Positions 16,591-24,854 of a stretch of 64,000 nucleotides of DNA are shown in pieces. The translations under genes and the position numbers were made by a program. Positions within the stretch are counted from its first letter, which is position 1. The number at the start of each line of letters is the position of its first letter. The DNA comes from Foliimonas ilicis (GTDB taxonomy: Bacteria; Pseudomonadota; Alphaproteobacteria; Rhizobiales; Rhizobiaceae): contig NZ_JBDUUH010000005.1 of NCBI RefSeq assembly GCF_039939195.1, positions 1 to 64,000 on the forward strand. The letters are read 5' to 3'. The notes under the pieces were generated by a model that did not search any database, was not told the origin of the DNA, and was given only the letters and a program-made list of their open reading frames with translations.

Positions 16591-17799
16591 ATGCCGCCAA
16601 ACTTAAATCGCGGGTATTTTAGTTCCACTATCCACCGGCTTCTGGATAATAAAGCTTCCGGCACCTTCTTGTTGTTAGGAGCGGCGATGCTGGCGATGAT
16701 CGTGGCTAATTCGCCATTGGCAGACGAGTATTTTTCCAGCCTCAATTTCTACCTTGGTTCGCGTAGCGTTCAATATTGGATGAATGACGCGCTATTAGCA
16801 GTGTTTTTCCTGTTCATCGGGCTCGAAACCAAACGCGAAATTCTGGCTGGCCAGCTTTCGACGTGTAGACGCCTTATTCTTCCGGGAGCAGCGGCAGCCG
16901 GCGGCATGATCATACCGGCATTGATTTATTTCGCCTTCAATTGGAATAACCCCACAGCTTTACGCGGTTGGGCGATCCCGTCGGCGACTGATGTTGTCTT
17001 TACACTCGGCATGCTCTCGCTGCTTGAACCAAAAGTGCCCAAATCGCTGAAAATCTTTGTTGCCTCTTTGGCAATCATAACTGAACTCGGATCTGTGATT
17101 ATTATCGCGGTCTTCTTCTCGGCCGAGATCAATCTGCATTCCCTTGTGGCGGCCGCTCTGATCATTGGCAATCTCCTGGTATTTAATCGTACTGGCGTCT
17201 TACGTCTTTGGCCGTACCTATCGCTCGGCGTAGCGCTCTGGATGATTGTCCTGATGTCAGGTATTCAAGCAAAACTGATAGGCATCGTCCTTGCGCTGAC
17301 CATTCCAATCCGATTGACGTCTGGAACGCTGACGTCACCGACTGAATCTCCATTGTGTAAACTCAAGAAGACTCTTGATAAACCCGTGGCGTTTTTGATC
17401 ATTCCAATCTTTGGATTCGCAAACGTTGGGGTATCCTTCACAGGTGTCACACCGGCTGTGCTGATCGAGCCAATCTCCCTTGGGATAGTGGCCGGCTCGG
17501 TCATCGGTAAACTGCTCGGGGTTTTCGGGATAGTCGCGCTTCTTGCTCGAAGCGGCTGGGCGGAACTACCGGTGGCAAGTTGGGGCCAGTTATTAGGTGT
17601 ATCGCTCTTATGCGGTATCGGATTCACAACAAGTCTCTCCATCGGGTCACTTGCCTTCGAAGATTCACCAACGTCAGATACAGTGAGGTCTGGTATCTTC
17701 TTTGGTTCGCTGATCGCCGGTTTGAGTGGCTACACCGTGCTGCGTTTGTCGCATCGACATATCGCAACATTCAATCGCGAAACCAAGGCCGTCGGCTAG
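16591..17799 (+). CDS. nhaA: NhaA-family Na+/H+ antiporter homologue lacking the Asp pair
   Basis: A 402-residue protein with about 12 helices and good NhaA similarity throughout: FFLFIGLETKREIL (73-85), IPSATDVVFTLGML with Asp134 (E. coli Asp133), FANVGVSF and the GKLLGV lysine (E. coli Lys300 region). The ion-binding pair Asp163-Asp164 of E. coli NhaA (AIIDDLG) is Thr164-Glu165 here (AIITELG). Ion selectivity or stoichiometry may therefore differ, or exchange may be lost. It converges with the two-component genes of the Mrp operon. Confidence 0.85.
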   Translation: MPPNLNRGYFSSTIHRLLDNKASGTFLLLGAAMLAMIVANSPLADEYFSSLNFYLGSRSVQYWMNDALLAVFFLFIGLETKREILAGQLSTCRRLILPGAAAAGGMIIPALIYFAFNWNNPTALRGWAIPSATDVVFTLGMLSLLEPKVPKSLKIFVASLAIITELGSVIIIAVFFSAEINLHSLVAAALIIGNLLVFNRTGVLRLWPYLSLGVALWMIVLMSGIQAKLIGIVLALTIPIRLTSGTLTSPTESPLCKLKKTLDKPVAFLIIPIFGFANVGVSFTGVTPAVLIEPISLGIVAGSVIGKLLGVFGIVALLARSGWAELPVASWGQLLGVSLLCGIGFTTSLSIGSLAFEDSPTSDTVRSGIFFGSLIAGLSGYTVLRLSHRHIATFNRETKAVG

Positions 17800-17954
17800 G
17801 GCTCCAAATCGACCGGAAGACTTGAAATTGATCAGTGAGGAAAAACGAACGCAGTTGAGGCGGAGCATCGTTTCCGTTGGCAACGGCTATCGTGTCTTAT
17901 AGTTGGTGAACGGAAAAAACCGGATGGACTTTCGTAACGGATTTCATCCGCAGG

Positions 17955-19235
17955 CTACCCTTTCCGTCTTTTCCAAAGCGTAGTTCGTGAAATGCCGAGT
18001 TTTTTAGCGGCCTCTCCGACATTTCCTTCAGAACTAATAAGCGCCTTCTCGATTTGATCTGCCTCAGCCTGTCGCCTGGCACTGGCAAGACTGCTGGCAT
18101 GGACTTCGTCAAGTCGGCTTTCAGGAAACAGGTCGTGTGCACCAAGAACCTTGCTACCTGCAAAAACCAGCGCCCTGCTTACCCGATTGCGGAGTTCTCT
18201 AATATTTCCCGGCCAATTGTGGTTGAGAAGTGCCTCGATTGCATCTTCCGAAAAGCTGACGGCAGTCCCTTGCCGATCTTGAATGAAGTATTCCGCAATA
18301 TCCAGTATCTCACCCCTACGTTCACGCAAAGGCGGCAAGGCAAGCTCGATCACCGACAGCCTATAATACAGGTCATCTCTGAAGCGTCGTTGGGTGCGCA
18401 TGTCGTCGATATTTGAATTAGTGGCAGCAATTATTCTTCCCCTGAACTTTCTGTCATTTCTAGACCCAACCGGACGAAACCAGCCGTCTTCAAGCACACG
18501 CAGCAACGCTGTCTGCAATTTGGTATCCAGTTCGCCTATTTCATCGAGAAAAAGCGTTCCCTCTCCAGCCTCTTCAAAAAAGCCTAAATGAGTCTGGTTT
18601 GCACCGGTGAAAGCGCCACGCTCGTGACCGAAAAACTGGCTTTCAAGCAGTTCGGCAGGAATAGCTCCACAATTAACTGCAACGAAAGGTAGTTCGGCTC
18701 GCGAAGATAATTTATGAACGAAGCGCGCCGCAACTTCCTTGCCTGCACCCGTCTCGCCGGTCAAAAGTAACGGAAGATCGGTGGCAGCTACCCGTTCCAG
18801 CTTTTTCAAGATTTCGGAAGGTGCGGGAGCCGGCAGAATCGCCGCTTCATTCCGCGGCGCCAGCTCATTCTTAGCCAAATGGGAGCGAATACGCTCAATT
18901 AACTCCTCTACATCGTACGGTTTGGTCAGGTAGTCTTCAGCCCCGGCTTTTACCAAACGGACCGCCTGGTCGATCTCACCAAACGCGGTCGCAAAAAGGA
19001 TTGGCGTCTCACCCAGAAATGGTTGCGCGCGCCGAAACAAATCTTCCCCTGAGCCATCGGGAAGCCTAATGTCTGAGAGTATGAAGCATGGTTTTTGTAA
19101 CCTAAGAAACTGAATTGCATCAGAGCAAGTCTTCGACCAATGCACATCGAAATCTTCAAGCTTTAGCCGTTGCGAAATAGCTCCGCCCAGGACCTCATCG
19201 TCCTCGATTACCAATATTTTGTCCGGTCTATTCAT
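17955..19235 (-). CDS. NtrC-type sigma-54-dependent response regulator
   Basis: A 426-residue protein (start ATG at 19235) with a receiver domain (ILVIEDD, phosphoacceptor Asp55 in LSDIRLPD), an AAA+ domain with Walker A GETGAGKE and the sigma-54 contact loop ERGAFTGA, and a Fis-type HTH at the C-terminus (EAAKKLGISRTTLWKR). It overlaps the kinase gene by 8 nt and is the last gene of the long mnh unit. Its likely partner is the kinase, and its likely target is the near-consensus sigma-54 promoter in front of mnhA. The alternative upstream start at 19304 lies inside the kinase gene. Confidence 0.92.
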   Translation of the reverse strand: MNRPDKILVIEDDEVLGGAISQRLKLEDFDVHWSKTCSDAIQFLRLQKPCFILSDIRLPDGSGEDLFRRAQPFLGETPILFATAFGEIDQAVRLVKAGAEDYLTKPYDVEELIERIRSHLAKNELAPRNEAAILPAPAPSEILKKLERVAATDLPLLLTGETGAGKEVAARFVHKLSSRAELPFVAVNCGAIPAELLESQFFGHERGAFTGANQTHLGFFEEAGEGTLFLDEIGELDTKLQTALLRVLEDGWFRPVGSRNDRKFRGRIIAATNSNIDDMRTQRRFRDDLYYRLSVIELALPPLRERRGEILDIAEYFIQDRQGTAVSFSEDAIEALLNHNWPGNIRELRNRVSRALVFAGSKVLGAHDLFPESRLDEVHASSLASARRQAEADQIEKALISSEGNVGEAAKKLGISRTTLWKRRKG

Positions 19236-20703
19236 CTTGGTGCTTTTCGCGCTGGATAGGAAATCGCAACGCGATGCTGGTTCCGGTGCCGTGATTGGAA
19301 TCAATACTTACGCGTCCGTTCAGCCTTTCCACCAAACGGATGACAACGGCCACTCCGAGGCCAGGCCCGCGTGTCGATTCTCCTGTTTCAATTGCACGGG
19401 CCAACTCCGGGCTCAAGCCGCTGCCTTCGTCACGAACTGATATAACGAGTTCGCGCTTCATTATTCTGGCGGAAAGTTTAACGGTACCGCCTCTGGGTGA
19501 AGCTCTGATGGAATTCAGCAGCAGATTGAGAACTACCTGCCTGACCTCTGATGCGGCAACAGCGACTTCAGGAGGCAGGTCAACTTCCGTCGATATTTTT
19601 ACGCCACGAGATTCTCCGTCGGCACCGACGAGCAACCGAAGATCTTCAAAATCTTTTCTGGACAATGGCCGCCAGTCTGGGTGCGAGCGATAGTTCTCAA
19701 GGGTGGCATTGACCACGCCTTGAAGGGCAAGCACTCCTCGGTCAAGGAACGCCACAGCCTCATCACGCGTATCGGTTCGATCCCCGAAACGTTTCAAAGT
19801 GCTTATCGCCGTTCTCATGCCGCCAAGGGGGTTCCTGACTTCGTGAGCCATGGTTGCGGCGAGCCTGCCAATGTCGGCTTCTCGCTGTTGCTCCGCAAGA
19901 TGGGCGAGCATGTTCTCGCGCTCGGTACTCGCGTGAGCCATGGCGTTGAAAGAGTGTATCATGCGCTCGGCCTGGATATCGTTGGATGGAATGAGCGAAG
20001 CTTCGATTGGCCGAAGCACCCCGAGCGCGGCGTCATAAAGACGATGGGCGACCAGGGCTACAGGTCGTTGCACGCGCCTTACCATGAAAAACCCAAGTAT
20101 CGCGCAGGCGCCGCTGAAGAGAAGGTCGAAAACGAGCAAACCAATCCTCAGGATGCCGCGTTCAGAAGTGAAAACCGAAATGTCCAGCTTCGCAGCGACA
20201 ATACCAAGCGCGCTACCAGCCTCATTTAATTCGCGCCATATCCATATCGACCCATCGTTGGTTCGCGAAACACCGTTGCCGGGTTCGCCAGAGGAAAATG
20301 GCAAAACGGTATTGTCGTTGCTTTCATCGCGACTAACACGTGTCGTGAGGGCATCTTGCCTGCCAATAAAGGCAAGTTGCCTCTCCAGAACGCCTTGATG
20401 AAATGAAAGCGCATTGTTCAGCGTCGATCTAACCCCTTCGACGTTTCCTTCAAGCACATGAGGCAGGAGGGCGGCCGAAAGTCCATCAAGGTATACTTGC
20501 CCCAAAGTTTCGACTTGCCGGTCAGCTTGGCGGCCCATGAAGAAAATTGCCGTCTGCGTTGAAGCGACCGCGGCAAAAAAGATCATCATAGCCGCCGTGA
20601 GCGGCAACCTGATCGTGACTGGCAGTTTGAAGTTTTTGGTCGACAAGATTCCGCTCCAGCCAGTCCTTTGGCGGAAGGTCGCAGTGTTGCAATCGGAACT
20701 CAA
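19228..20703 (-). CDS. Sensor histidine kinase, partner of the NtrC-type regulator
   Basis: A 491-residue membrane kinase. One helix lies near residues 32-58, a periplasmic sensor region of about 125 residues follows, then a second helix (186-207). The H-box MAHEVRNPLGGMRTAI (His287), N-box VVLNLLLNSIRAS, G1 RDEGSGLSP and G2 RGPGLGVAVV complete the transmitter. The start is TTG at 20703, overlapping the stop of the MnhG-Usp gene (TTGA). Its place at the end of a Na+/H+ antiporter operon suggests it senses cation, pH or membrane state. That is inference. Confidence 0.9.
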   Translation of the reverse strand: MSSDCNTATFRQRTGWSGILSTKNFKLPVTIRLPLTAAMMIFFAAVASTQTAIFFMGRQADRQVETLGQVYLDGLSAALLPHVLEGNVEGVRSTLNNALSFHQGVLERQLAFIGRQDALTTRVSRDESNDNTVLPFSSGEPGNGVSRTNDGSIWIWRELNEAGSALGIVAAKLDISVFTSERGILRIGLLVFDLLFSGACAILGFFMVRRVQRPVALVAHRLYDAALGVLRPIEASLIPSNDIQAERMIHSFNAMAHASTERENMLAHLAEQQREADIGRLAATMAHEVRNPLGGMRTAISTLKRFGDRTDTRDEAVAFLDRGVLALQGVVNATLENYRSHPDWRPLSRKDFEDLRLLVGADGESRGVKISTEVDLPPEVAVAASEVRQVVLNLLLNSIRASPRGGTVKLSARIMKRELVISVRDEGSGLSPELARAIETGESTRGPGLGVAVVIRLVERLNGRVSIDSNHGTGTSIALRFPIQREKHQDE

Positions 20704-21893
20704 CCAAAAACGACGATTGGAACGTGGTCAGTTTTTGGCCTCGACGCCCGCCGCATACGATTGATCCACCCTTCATGTCCTTCATTGCCGAACACAGCCA
20801 CTTGAGAATGCGACAATATTGTTTCCAATATCTCGTCAGGCTCTGCCACGCGTCCGGCCCGTTTCTCCAGCTCCAACATTGCTACTACGTGTCGAATTTC
20901 CTCGACGCGCGTAGCCGCATCCGGAACCACAAGAAGATCAGCTGTGGGCCACGGGTCTGATCTCAATAGCCATCTCAACGTATCGTCACTGTGGACGGAA
21001 GCGTCATGTATGAAGGCGATCTGCGTGACATCGGAAGGTGTGACAGTCACGCTGATCAACGGCCATATCTCCTGCCTGACCAGATAAGCGGCGGTATCAG
21101 TGTTTTGGCCTGAAACACCATGATCGAACCACCCACAGCGAGGCACGATAAGCAGGTCGTTTGAATGCCGTTGGCCGACGATGATTTTTGTCGGATCACC
21201 TTCGTCCATCAGGATCGATGGGACAATGCTCGCCTGTGCAGCAGTCTGTTCGAAATAGCGGACTGCCTGACCAAGAGAATGGCGCGCCTTTTCGATCTGG
21301 CTGGCACGCAGTTGAGATGCGTAATAATTTCCACCCAAGGGAACGGGACCAACATCCGATAGCATCTTGGTATCGACGATGGCCAGACCTACGAGCGGAA
21401 CCGAATGCTGCTTGGTAAGCAAAATTGCCTGATCGATTGCGGCCCGCCCACTCTCACCTCCGTTAATTGCTACGACAACCCTTTTGAGGGCTCTCGTGTT
21501 GTCCAGGCTATTGGAAGTCGCAGTTCCAAGTGATGGAATTTTTCGGTCCGGCATTTCAAATGTCCCCCTTCCAAGCTCGCCCTCAAGCTCATCGTGCGAC
21601 GTCCCACCCCACATCGGGACCCCCGCAACGTAACCCGCACGAGAAAGCAGATGACCCGCGATAGGCGTGGTCATCAGTAAAAAGGAGATGGCGATCAATA
21701 TTTTGATCCACATCTCGACAGATGGATAAGCAAAACCGACACCGATCAAAACAAGGCCGCATCCCACTACACCAGCCTCGGTGGCAGCGTGGGCGCGCAT
21801 AAAAAAATCGGGCAATCGGAGGACGCCAACCGCGGCAATCAGGCAGATCGCTGCCCCAGCGATCAAGAAAAATGCGGAGAGGAAAGCCATCAC
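20700..21893 (-). CDS. mnhG: MnhG antiporter subunit fused to universal-stress-protein domains
   Basis: A 397-residue fusion. Residues 1-95 are a standard MnhG/MrpG (three helices, VGVLRLPDFFMRAHAATEAGVVG). After a linker of about 40 residues comes a Usp-like domain (RVVVAINGGESGRAAIDQAILLTKQHSVPLVGLAIV, about 137-285), and a second, more divergent Usp-like half (about 290-397) ends in HVPIVVFG. The canonical nucleotide-loop glycines and serine of Usp are not clear in either half. Usual MnhG is about 100-120 residues. The fusion could tether a nucleotide- or stress-sensing module to the antiporter. Overlaps with mnhF (4 nt) and the kinase (4 nt) show one operon. Confidence 0.88.
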   Translation of the reverse strand: MMAFLSAFFLIAGAAICLIAAVGVLRLPDFFMRAHAATEAGVVGCGLVLIGVGFAYPSVEMWIKILIAISFLLMTTPIAGHLLSRAGYVAGVPMWGGTSHDELEGELGRGTFEMPDRKIPSLGTATSNSLDNTRALKRVVVAINGGESGRAAIDQAILLTKQHSVPLVGLAIVDTKMLSDVGPVPLGGNYYASQLRASQIEKARHSLGQAVRYFEQTAAQASIVPSILMDEGDPTKIIVGQRHSNDLLIVPRCGWFDHGVSGQNTDTAAYLVRQEIWPLISVTVTPSDVTQIAFIHDASVHSDDTLRWLLRSDPWPTADLLVVPDAATRVEEIRHVVAMLELEKRAGRVAEPDEILETILSHSQVAVFGNEGHEGWINRMRRASRPKTDHVPIVVFG

Positions 21894-22186
21894 TCTTCAT
21901 CCTCTTCGTTAATCGATCCGCGTTCGATGAAGGCTGAAAAGGCAACGGTGGCCAGAAATCCAACCAATGCGACACCCAAGGCGATATCGATAAACGCAGT
22001 GGATCCCGACACGACTACAGCGATGCCCGTCGCAGCCACACCAAGCAGGCTGAGCATGTCGAGTGCCACGACGCGGTCGGGGCTTCCTGGACCTTTTACG
22101 ATTCTCCACCCGGCACAAACCATTGCGATGAGCAGCAGCGTGCCCGAAATGGCTAGTCCTGCGGACTGGATCCATGAATCGGTCAT
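21890..22186 (-). CDS. mnhF: Mrp antiporter subunit F
   Basis: A 98-residue protein with three helices and the family core RIVKGPGSPDRVVALDMLS. The ATG at 22186 has GGAGG upstream; the longer frame starting at 22486 is read through mnhE. It overlaps mnhE by 4 nt and the G-Usp fusion by 4 nt. Confidence 0.9.
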   Translation of the reverse strand: MTDSWIQSAGLAISGTLLLIAMVCAGWRIVKGPGSPDRVVALDMLSLLGVAATGIAVVVSGSTAFIDIALGVALVGFLATVAFSAFIERGSINEEDEE

Positions 22187-22515
22187 CGTAGCACCTCCTT
22201 TACACTGCTTTCGAAACCGTCCTTGATCTGCCCTACGCTCTCTTCCGAGACATTCATGACGTGGACGTAAAGCGTCGATTTGTCCTGCGAAACATGGAGG
22301 CTCGTTGTTCCCGGAGTGAGCGTGATCATGTTGGCGAGCAAGGTAATGCCCTCGTCGCTCTTTACATCGAGCGGCACCGCGACCACGGCGGATTTGAGTG
22401 CCCGGTCGGGATTGAAGACGGTGAGTGTCACCTCCTTCACTGAGAGGGCCAGCTCCCAGAAAAACAGCGCGATAAGTCTCATCCATGCGTAAGCAATGCG
22501 CCGGAAGTTCCTCAT
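22183..22515 (-). CDS. mnhE: Mrp antiporter subunit E
   Basis: A 110-residue protein with the MnhE core (ANMITLTPGTTSLHVSQDKSTLYVHVM). It seems short at the N-terminus compared with usual MnhE (about 160 residues with two or three helices): only one hydrophobic segment (MRLIALFFWELALSV) remains. It overlaps mnhD by 4 nt. Confidence 0.88.
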   Translation of the reverse strand: MRNFRRIAYAWMRLIALFFWELALSVKEVTLTVFNPDRALKSAVVAVPLDVKSDEGITLLANMITLTPGTTSLHVSQDKSTLYVHVMNVSEESVGQIKDGFESSVKEVLR

Positions 22516-24050
22516 GGTTGCACCTCCGCAGCCTGCGATACGCTCTGTCCCAGAACGGCGTCCATATAGGCGGTCTTATCGAGAAGCTGCTCTCCAGCGC
22601 TCATTGAAAACTCGACGAATGGCTCCGCGAAAAAGCCGATCTTTAGGGTGATTGCTGCGAGAGCAACAATCGGGGTCAACATCGCGATGCGTGTCGCTCT
22701 ATCGGCGCGCCAGGAACGCAGGGCGACATCGCGGCCTTCCGGCGCGGCTTTCCAGAAAGCCTCATTCCAGATTTTCAACATAGAATAGAGTGTCAGAACC
22801 CCGACAATGAGGCCGGTCGTCGCGAGAACGATATGCCCGGCATCGAGACTTGCCTTGATCACCACGAATTTTGACCAAAAGCCCGACAGGGGCGGCAAGC
22901 CCGCCAACGATAACGCGGGAATGAGAAAAAGCACGCCGAGGAACGGCAGGCTTTTGTAAAGGCCGCCAATCTCTTTCAACTGGAAAGATCCGCCAGCCCG
23001 GTTAACCACACCTGCGATGAGAAAGAGGTTCGCCTTCACTACGATGTGGTGAATAACGTAGAGGATCGCGCCGCCTATCGCGAGCGGCGTCGCGATAGCA
23101 ATGCCGAGCAGCATGTAGCCGATCTGGCTGATGATGTGAAATGACAGAATACGCCTGATATCGTAGTGCGCGGCGGCCCCAAGTACTCCTGTTATCATCG
23201 TCATCATAGCAACTGCGCCGATGATGGGTCCGGTAAAGCCGGCATCCGCGTCAAACATCAGTGTGAACGTTCGGATGATTGCGTAGACGCCTACCTTCGT
23301 CAGCAGCGCGGCGAAGATGGCAACTATGGGTGCGGAAGCCGTGTGATAAGCGGCCGGAAGCCAGAAAAACAGCGGAAACACCGCTGCCTTTGAACCGAAC
23401 GCAACCAGAAAAAGCACAGCTATCGTAGTAACGAGCCCCTGGTTTTCCAGAGTTGGCAGCACGCGTGCAGCGTCAGCCATGTTGAGCGTACCCGTGATGC
23501 CGTACAGAAAGGCGACGACGATCAGGAAAAGGGTCGTGGCTACCAGATTGAGCGTCACGTATTTGATGCCTGCATCGAGTTGTGCTCGCGTGCCGCCGAG
23601 CGCCAGCAGCCCGAACGAGGAGATCAGCATCACCTCGAACCAGACATACAGATTGAAAATATCCCCGGTCAGAAACGCGCCGGTAACGCCCAAGAGAAGC
23701 CCTTGATAAAGCGGATGATAAAAGGCGCGTTCGCGCGCCTCTACGCCATCGACCAACCCGTAAATGCCGATGGCAACCGCCATAAGGCCGGTAATAAGCA
23801 CCATCGCGGCAGCAAGCCTGTCAGCCACGAAGCTGATGCCGAAGGGCGCGCTCCACGAACCAAATTGCGTCGCGAGTACGGTGCCGTCACTGACCGAAAT
23901 CAACAACAGTAGGGAAGAGCCAAAAAGTCCGAAGCTGGCGATCAGGCTGACCACACGCTGCGCGAGCGGCCGGTTCCAAAGCATTGCGCAGATCGCGATT
24001 CCTGCAAGCGGAAAAACGATGGGAAGCGTAAGCATCAGATGCGGTGTCAT
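22512..24050 (-). CDS. mnhD: Mrp antiporter subunit D
   Basis: A 512-residue complex-I-like antiporter subunit with about 14 helices (DIFNLYVWFEVMLISSFGLLALGG, FGSKAAVFPLFFWLPAAYHTASAP, LPPLSGFWSKFVVIKA). It contains the Glu and Lys residues in membrane helices typical of NuoN/MrpD. It works with MnhA in proton/sodium exchange. Confidence 0.93.
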   Translation of the reverse strand: MTPHLMLTLPIVFPLAGIAICAMLWNRPLAQRVVSLIASFGLFGSSLLLLISVSDGTVLATQFGSWSAPFGISFVADRLAAAMVLITGLMAVAIGIYGLVDGVEARERAFYHPLYQGLLLGVTGAFLTGDIFNLYVWFEVMLISSFGLLALGGTRAQLDAGIKYVTLNLVATTLFLIVVAFLYGITGTLNMADAARVLPTLENQGLVTTIAVLFLVAFGSKAAVFPLFFWLPAAYHTASAPIVAIFAALLTKVGVYAIIRTFTLMFDADAGFTGPIIGAVAMMTMITGVLGAAAHYDIRRILSFHIISQIGYMLLGIAIATPLAIGGAILYVIHHIVVKANLFLIAGVVNRAGGSFQLKEIGGLYKSLPFLGVLFLIPALSLAGLPPLSGFWSKFVVIKASLDAGHIVLATTGLIVGVLTLYSMLKIWNEAFWKAAPEGRDVALRSWRADRATRIAMLTPIVALAAITLKIGFFAEPFVEFSMSAGEQLLDKTAYMDAVLGQSVSQAAEVQP

Positions 24051-24454
24051 GAGGTCACCTCCCGCGCCTTAACGGCATTGGGTGACGCTTTTGCCAAGCT
24101 GCTTTCAAAGCCGGTTTCTGCCGAGCGCATCTCTTCAGTGTCGAGAGTTTCGAGACGGCGATTTGCACTTTCGAAAAGTACGACCGTGAACGCCAAGAGC
24201 GCGAAGGAGATAACGATTGCGGTGAGGATCAGAGCCTGAGGCAATGGGTTCGCGCTTATCGTTATCGTAACTTCCCCTTCTGGCACCAGAGGTGGAGTTC
24301 GACTTCCTATTCTTCCGGCGAGGAAAATCGAGAGGTTTGCGGCATTGCTCAATACGAGCAGGCCAAGCACTATCCTGAGCACGTTCCGGGACATGACCAG
24401 ATAGGTCGCCACCGCAATCATCAAACCAAATGCAAGCGCGAATGCGGGTTCCAA
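24047..24454 (-). CDS. mnhC: Mrp antiporter subunit C
   Basis: A 135-residue NuoK-like protein with three helices (SNAANLSIFLAG, DPLPQALILTAIV-type ending seen as ANPLPQALILTAIVIS). The likely start is the TTG at 24454, just after the mnhB stop, with GGAG in the mnhB tail; an upstream ATG at 24523 would overlap mnhB by 68 nt. Confidence 0.88.
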   Translation of the reverse strand: MEPAFALAFGLMIAVATYLVMSRNVLRIVLGLLVLSNAANLSIFLAGRIGSRTPPLVPEGEVTITISANPLPQALILTAIVISFALLAFTVVLFESANRRLETLDTEEMRSAETGFESSLAKASPNAVKAREVTS

Positions 24455-24455
24455 C

Positions 24456-24854
24456 TCAAGACTCCAGATAGTAGGAAAGGAAGGTGAGAACGGAGCCGAC
24501 CACGGCGAAGTAGACCCCAACATCGAAAATCAATGTCGTGCTGAGCGGTATTCCACCTGGAAAAATCCACTGATGCGTCAGGAACGGCTCTGCCAGAAGC
24601 AATGCAGGTAGGCCGGAAATCAGGGCCAGCAGCAAACCTGCACCGATGATCGTTTTCGGTGAAAACTTCAGCAGCGACATCATCGCTTCACGGCCTCGGG
24701 GCAAAGCATGTACCGCGATGCCTGCAGCCGCGATAAGCCCGCCGATAAAACCTCCCCCCGGCTCATTATGTCCGCGCAACAGAACGTAGATCGAAAACAC
24801 CAGAGCCGCGGGCAAGATGATCCTGCTCGTGGTTTGAAGGATTAGAGAGTTCAT
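24456..24854 (-). CDS. mnhB: Mrp antiporter subunit B
   Basis: A 132-residue protein with four helices and the MnhB core SIYVLLRGHNEPGGGFIGGLIAAAG. It overlaps mnhA by 4 nt (ATGA). It is the stand-alone B subunit, in addition to the B-like C-terminal part of MnhA. Confidence 0.92.
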   Translation of the reverse strand: MNSLILQTTSRIILPAALVFSIYVLLRGHNEPGGGFIGGLIAAAGIAVHALPRGREAMMSLLKFSPKTIIGAGLLLALISGLPALLLAEPFLTHQWIFPGGIPLSTTLIFDVGVYFAVVGSVLTFLSYYLES

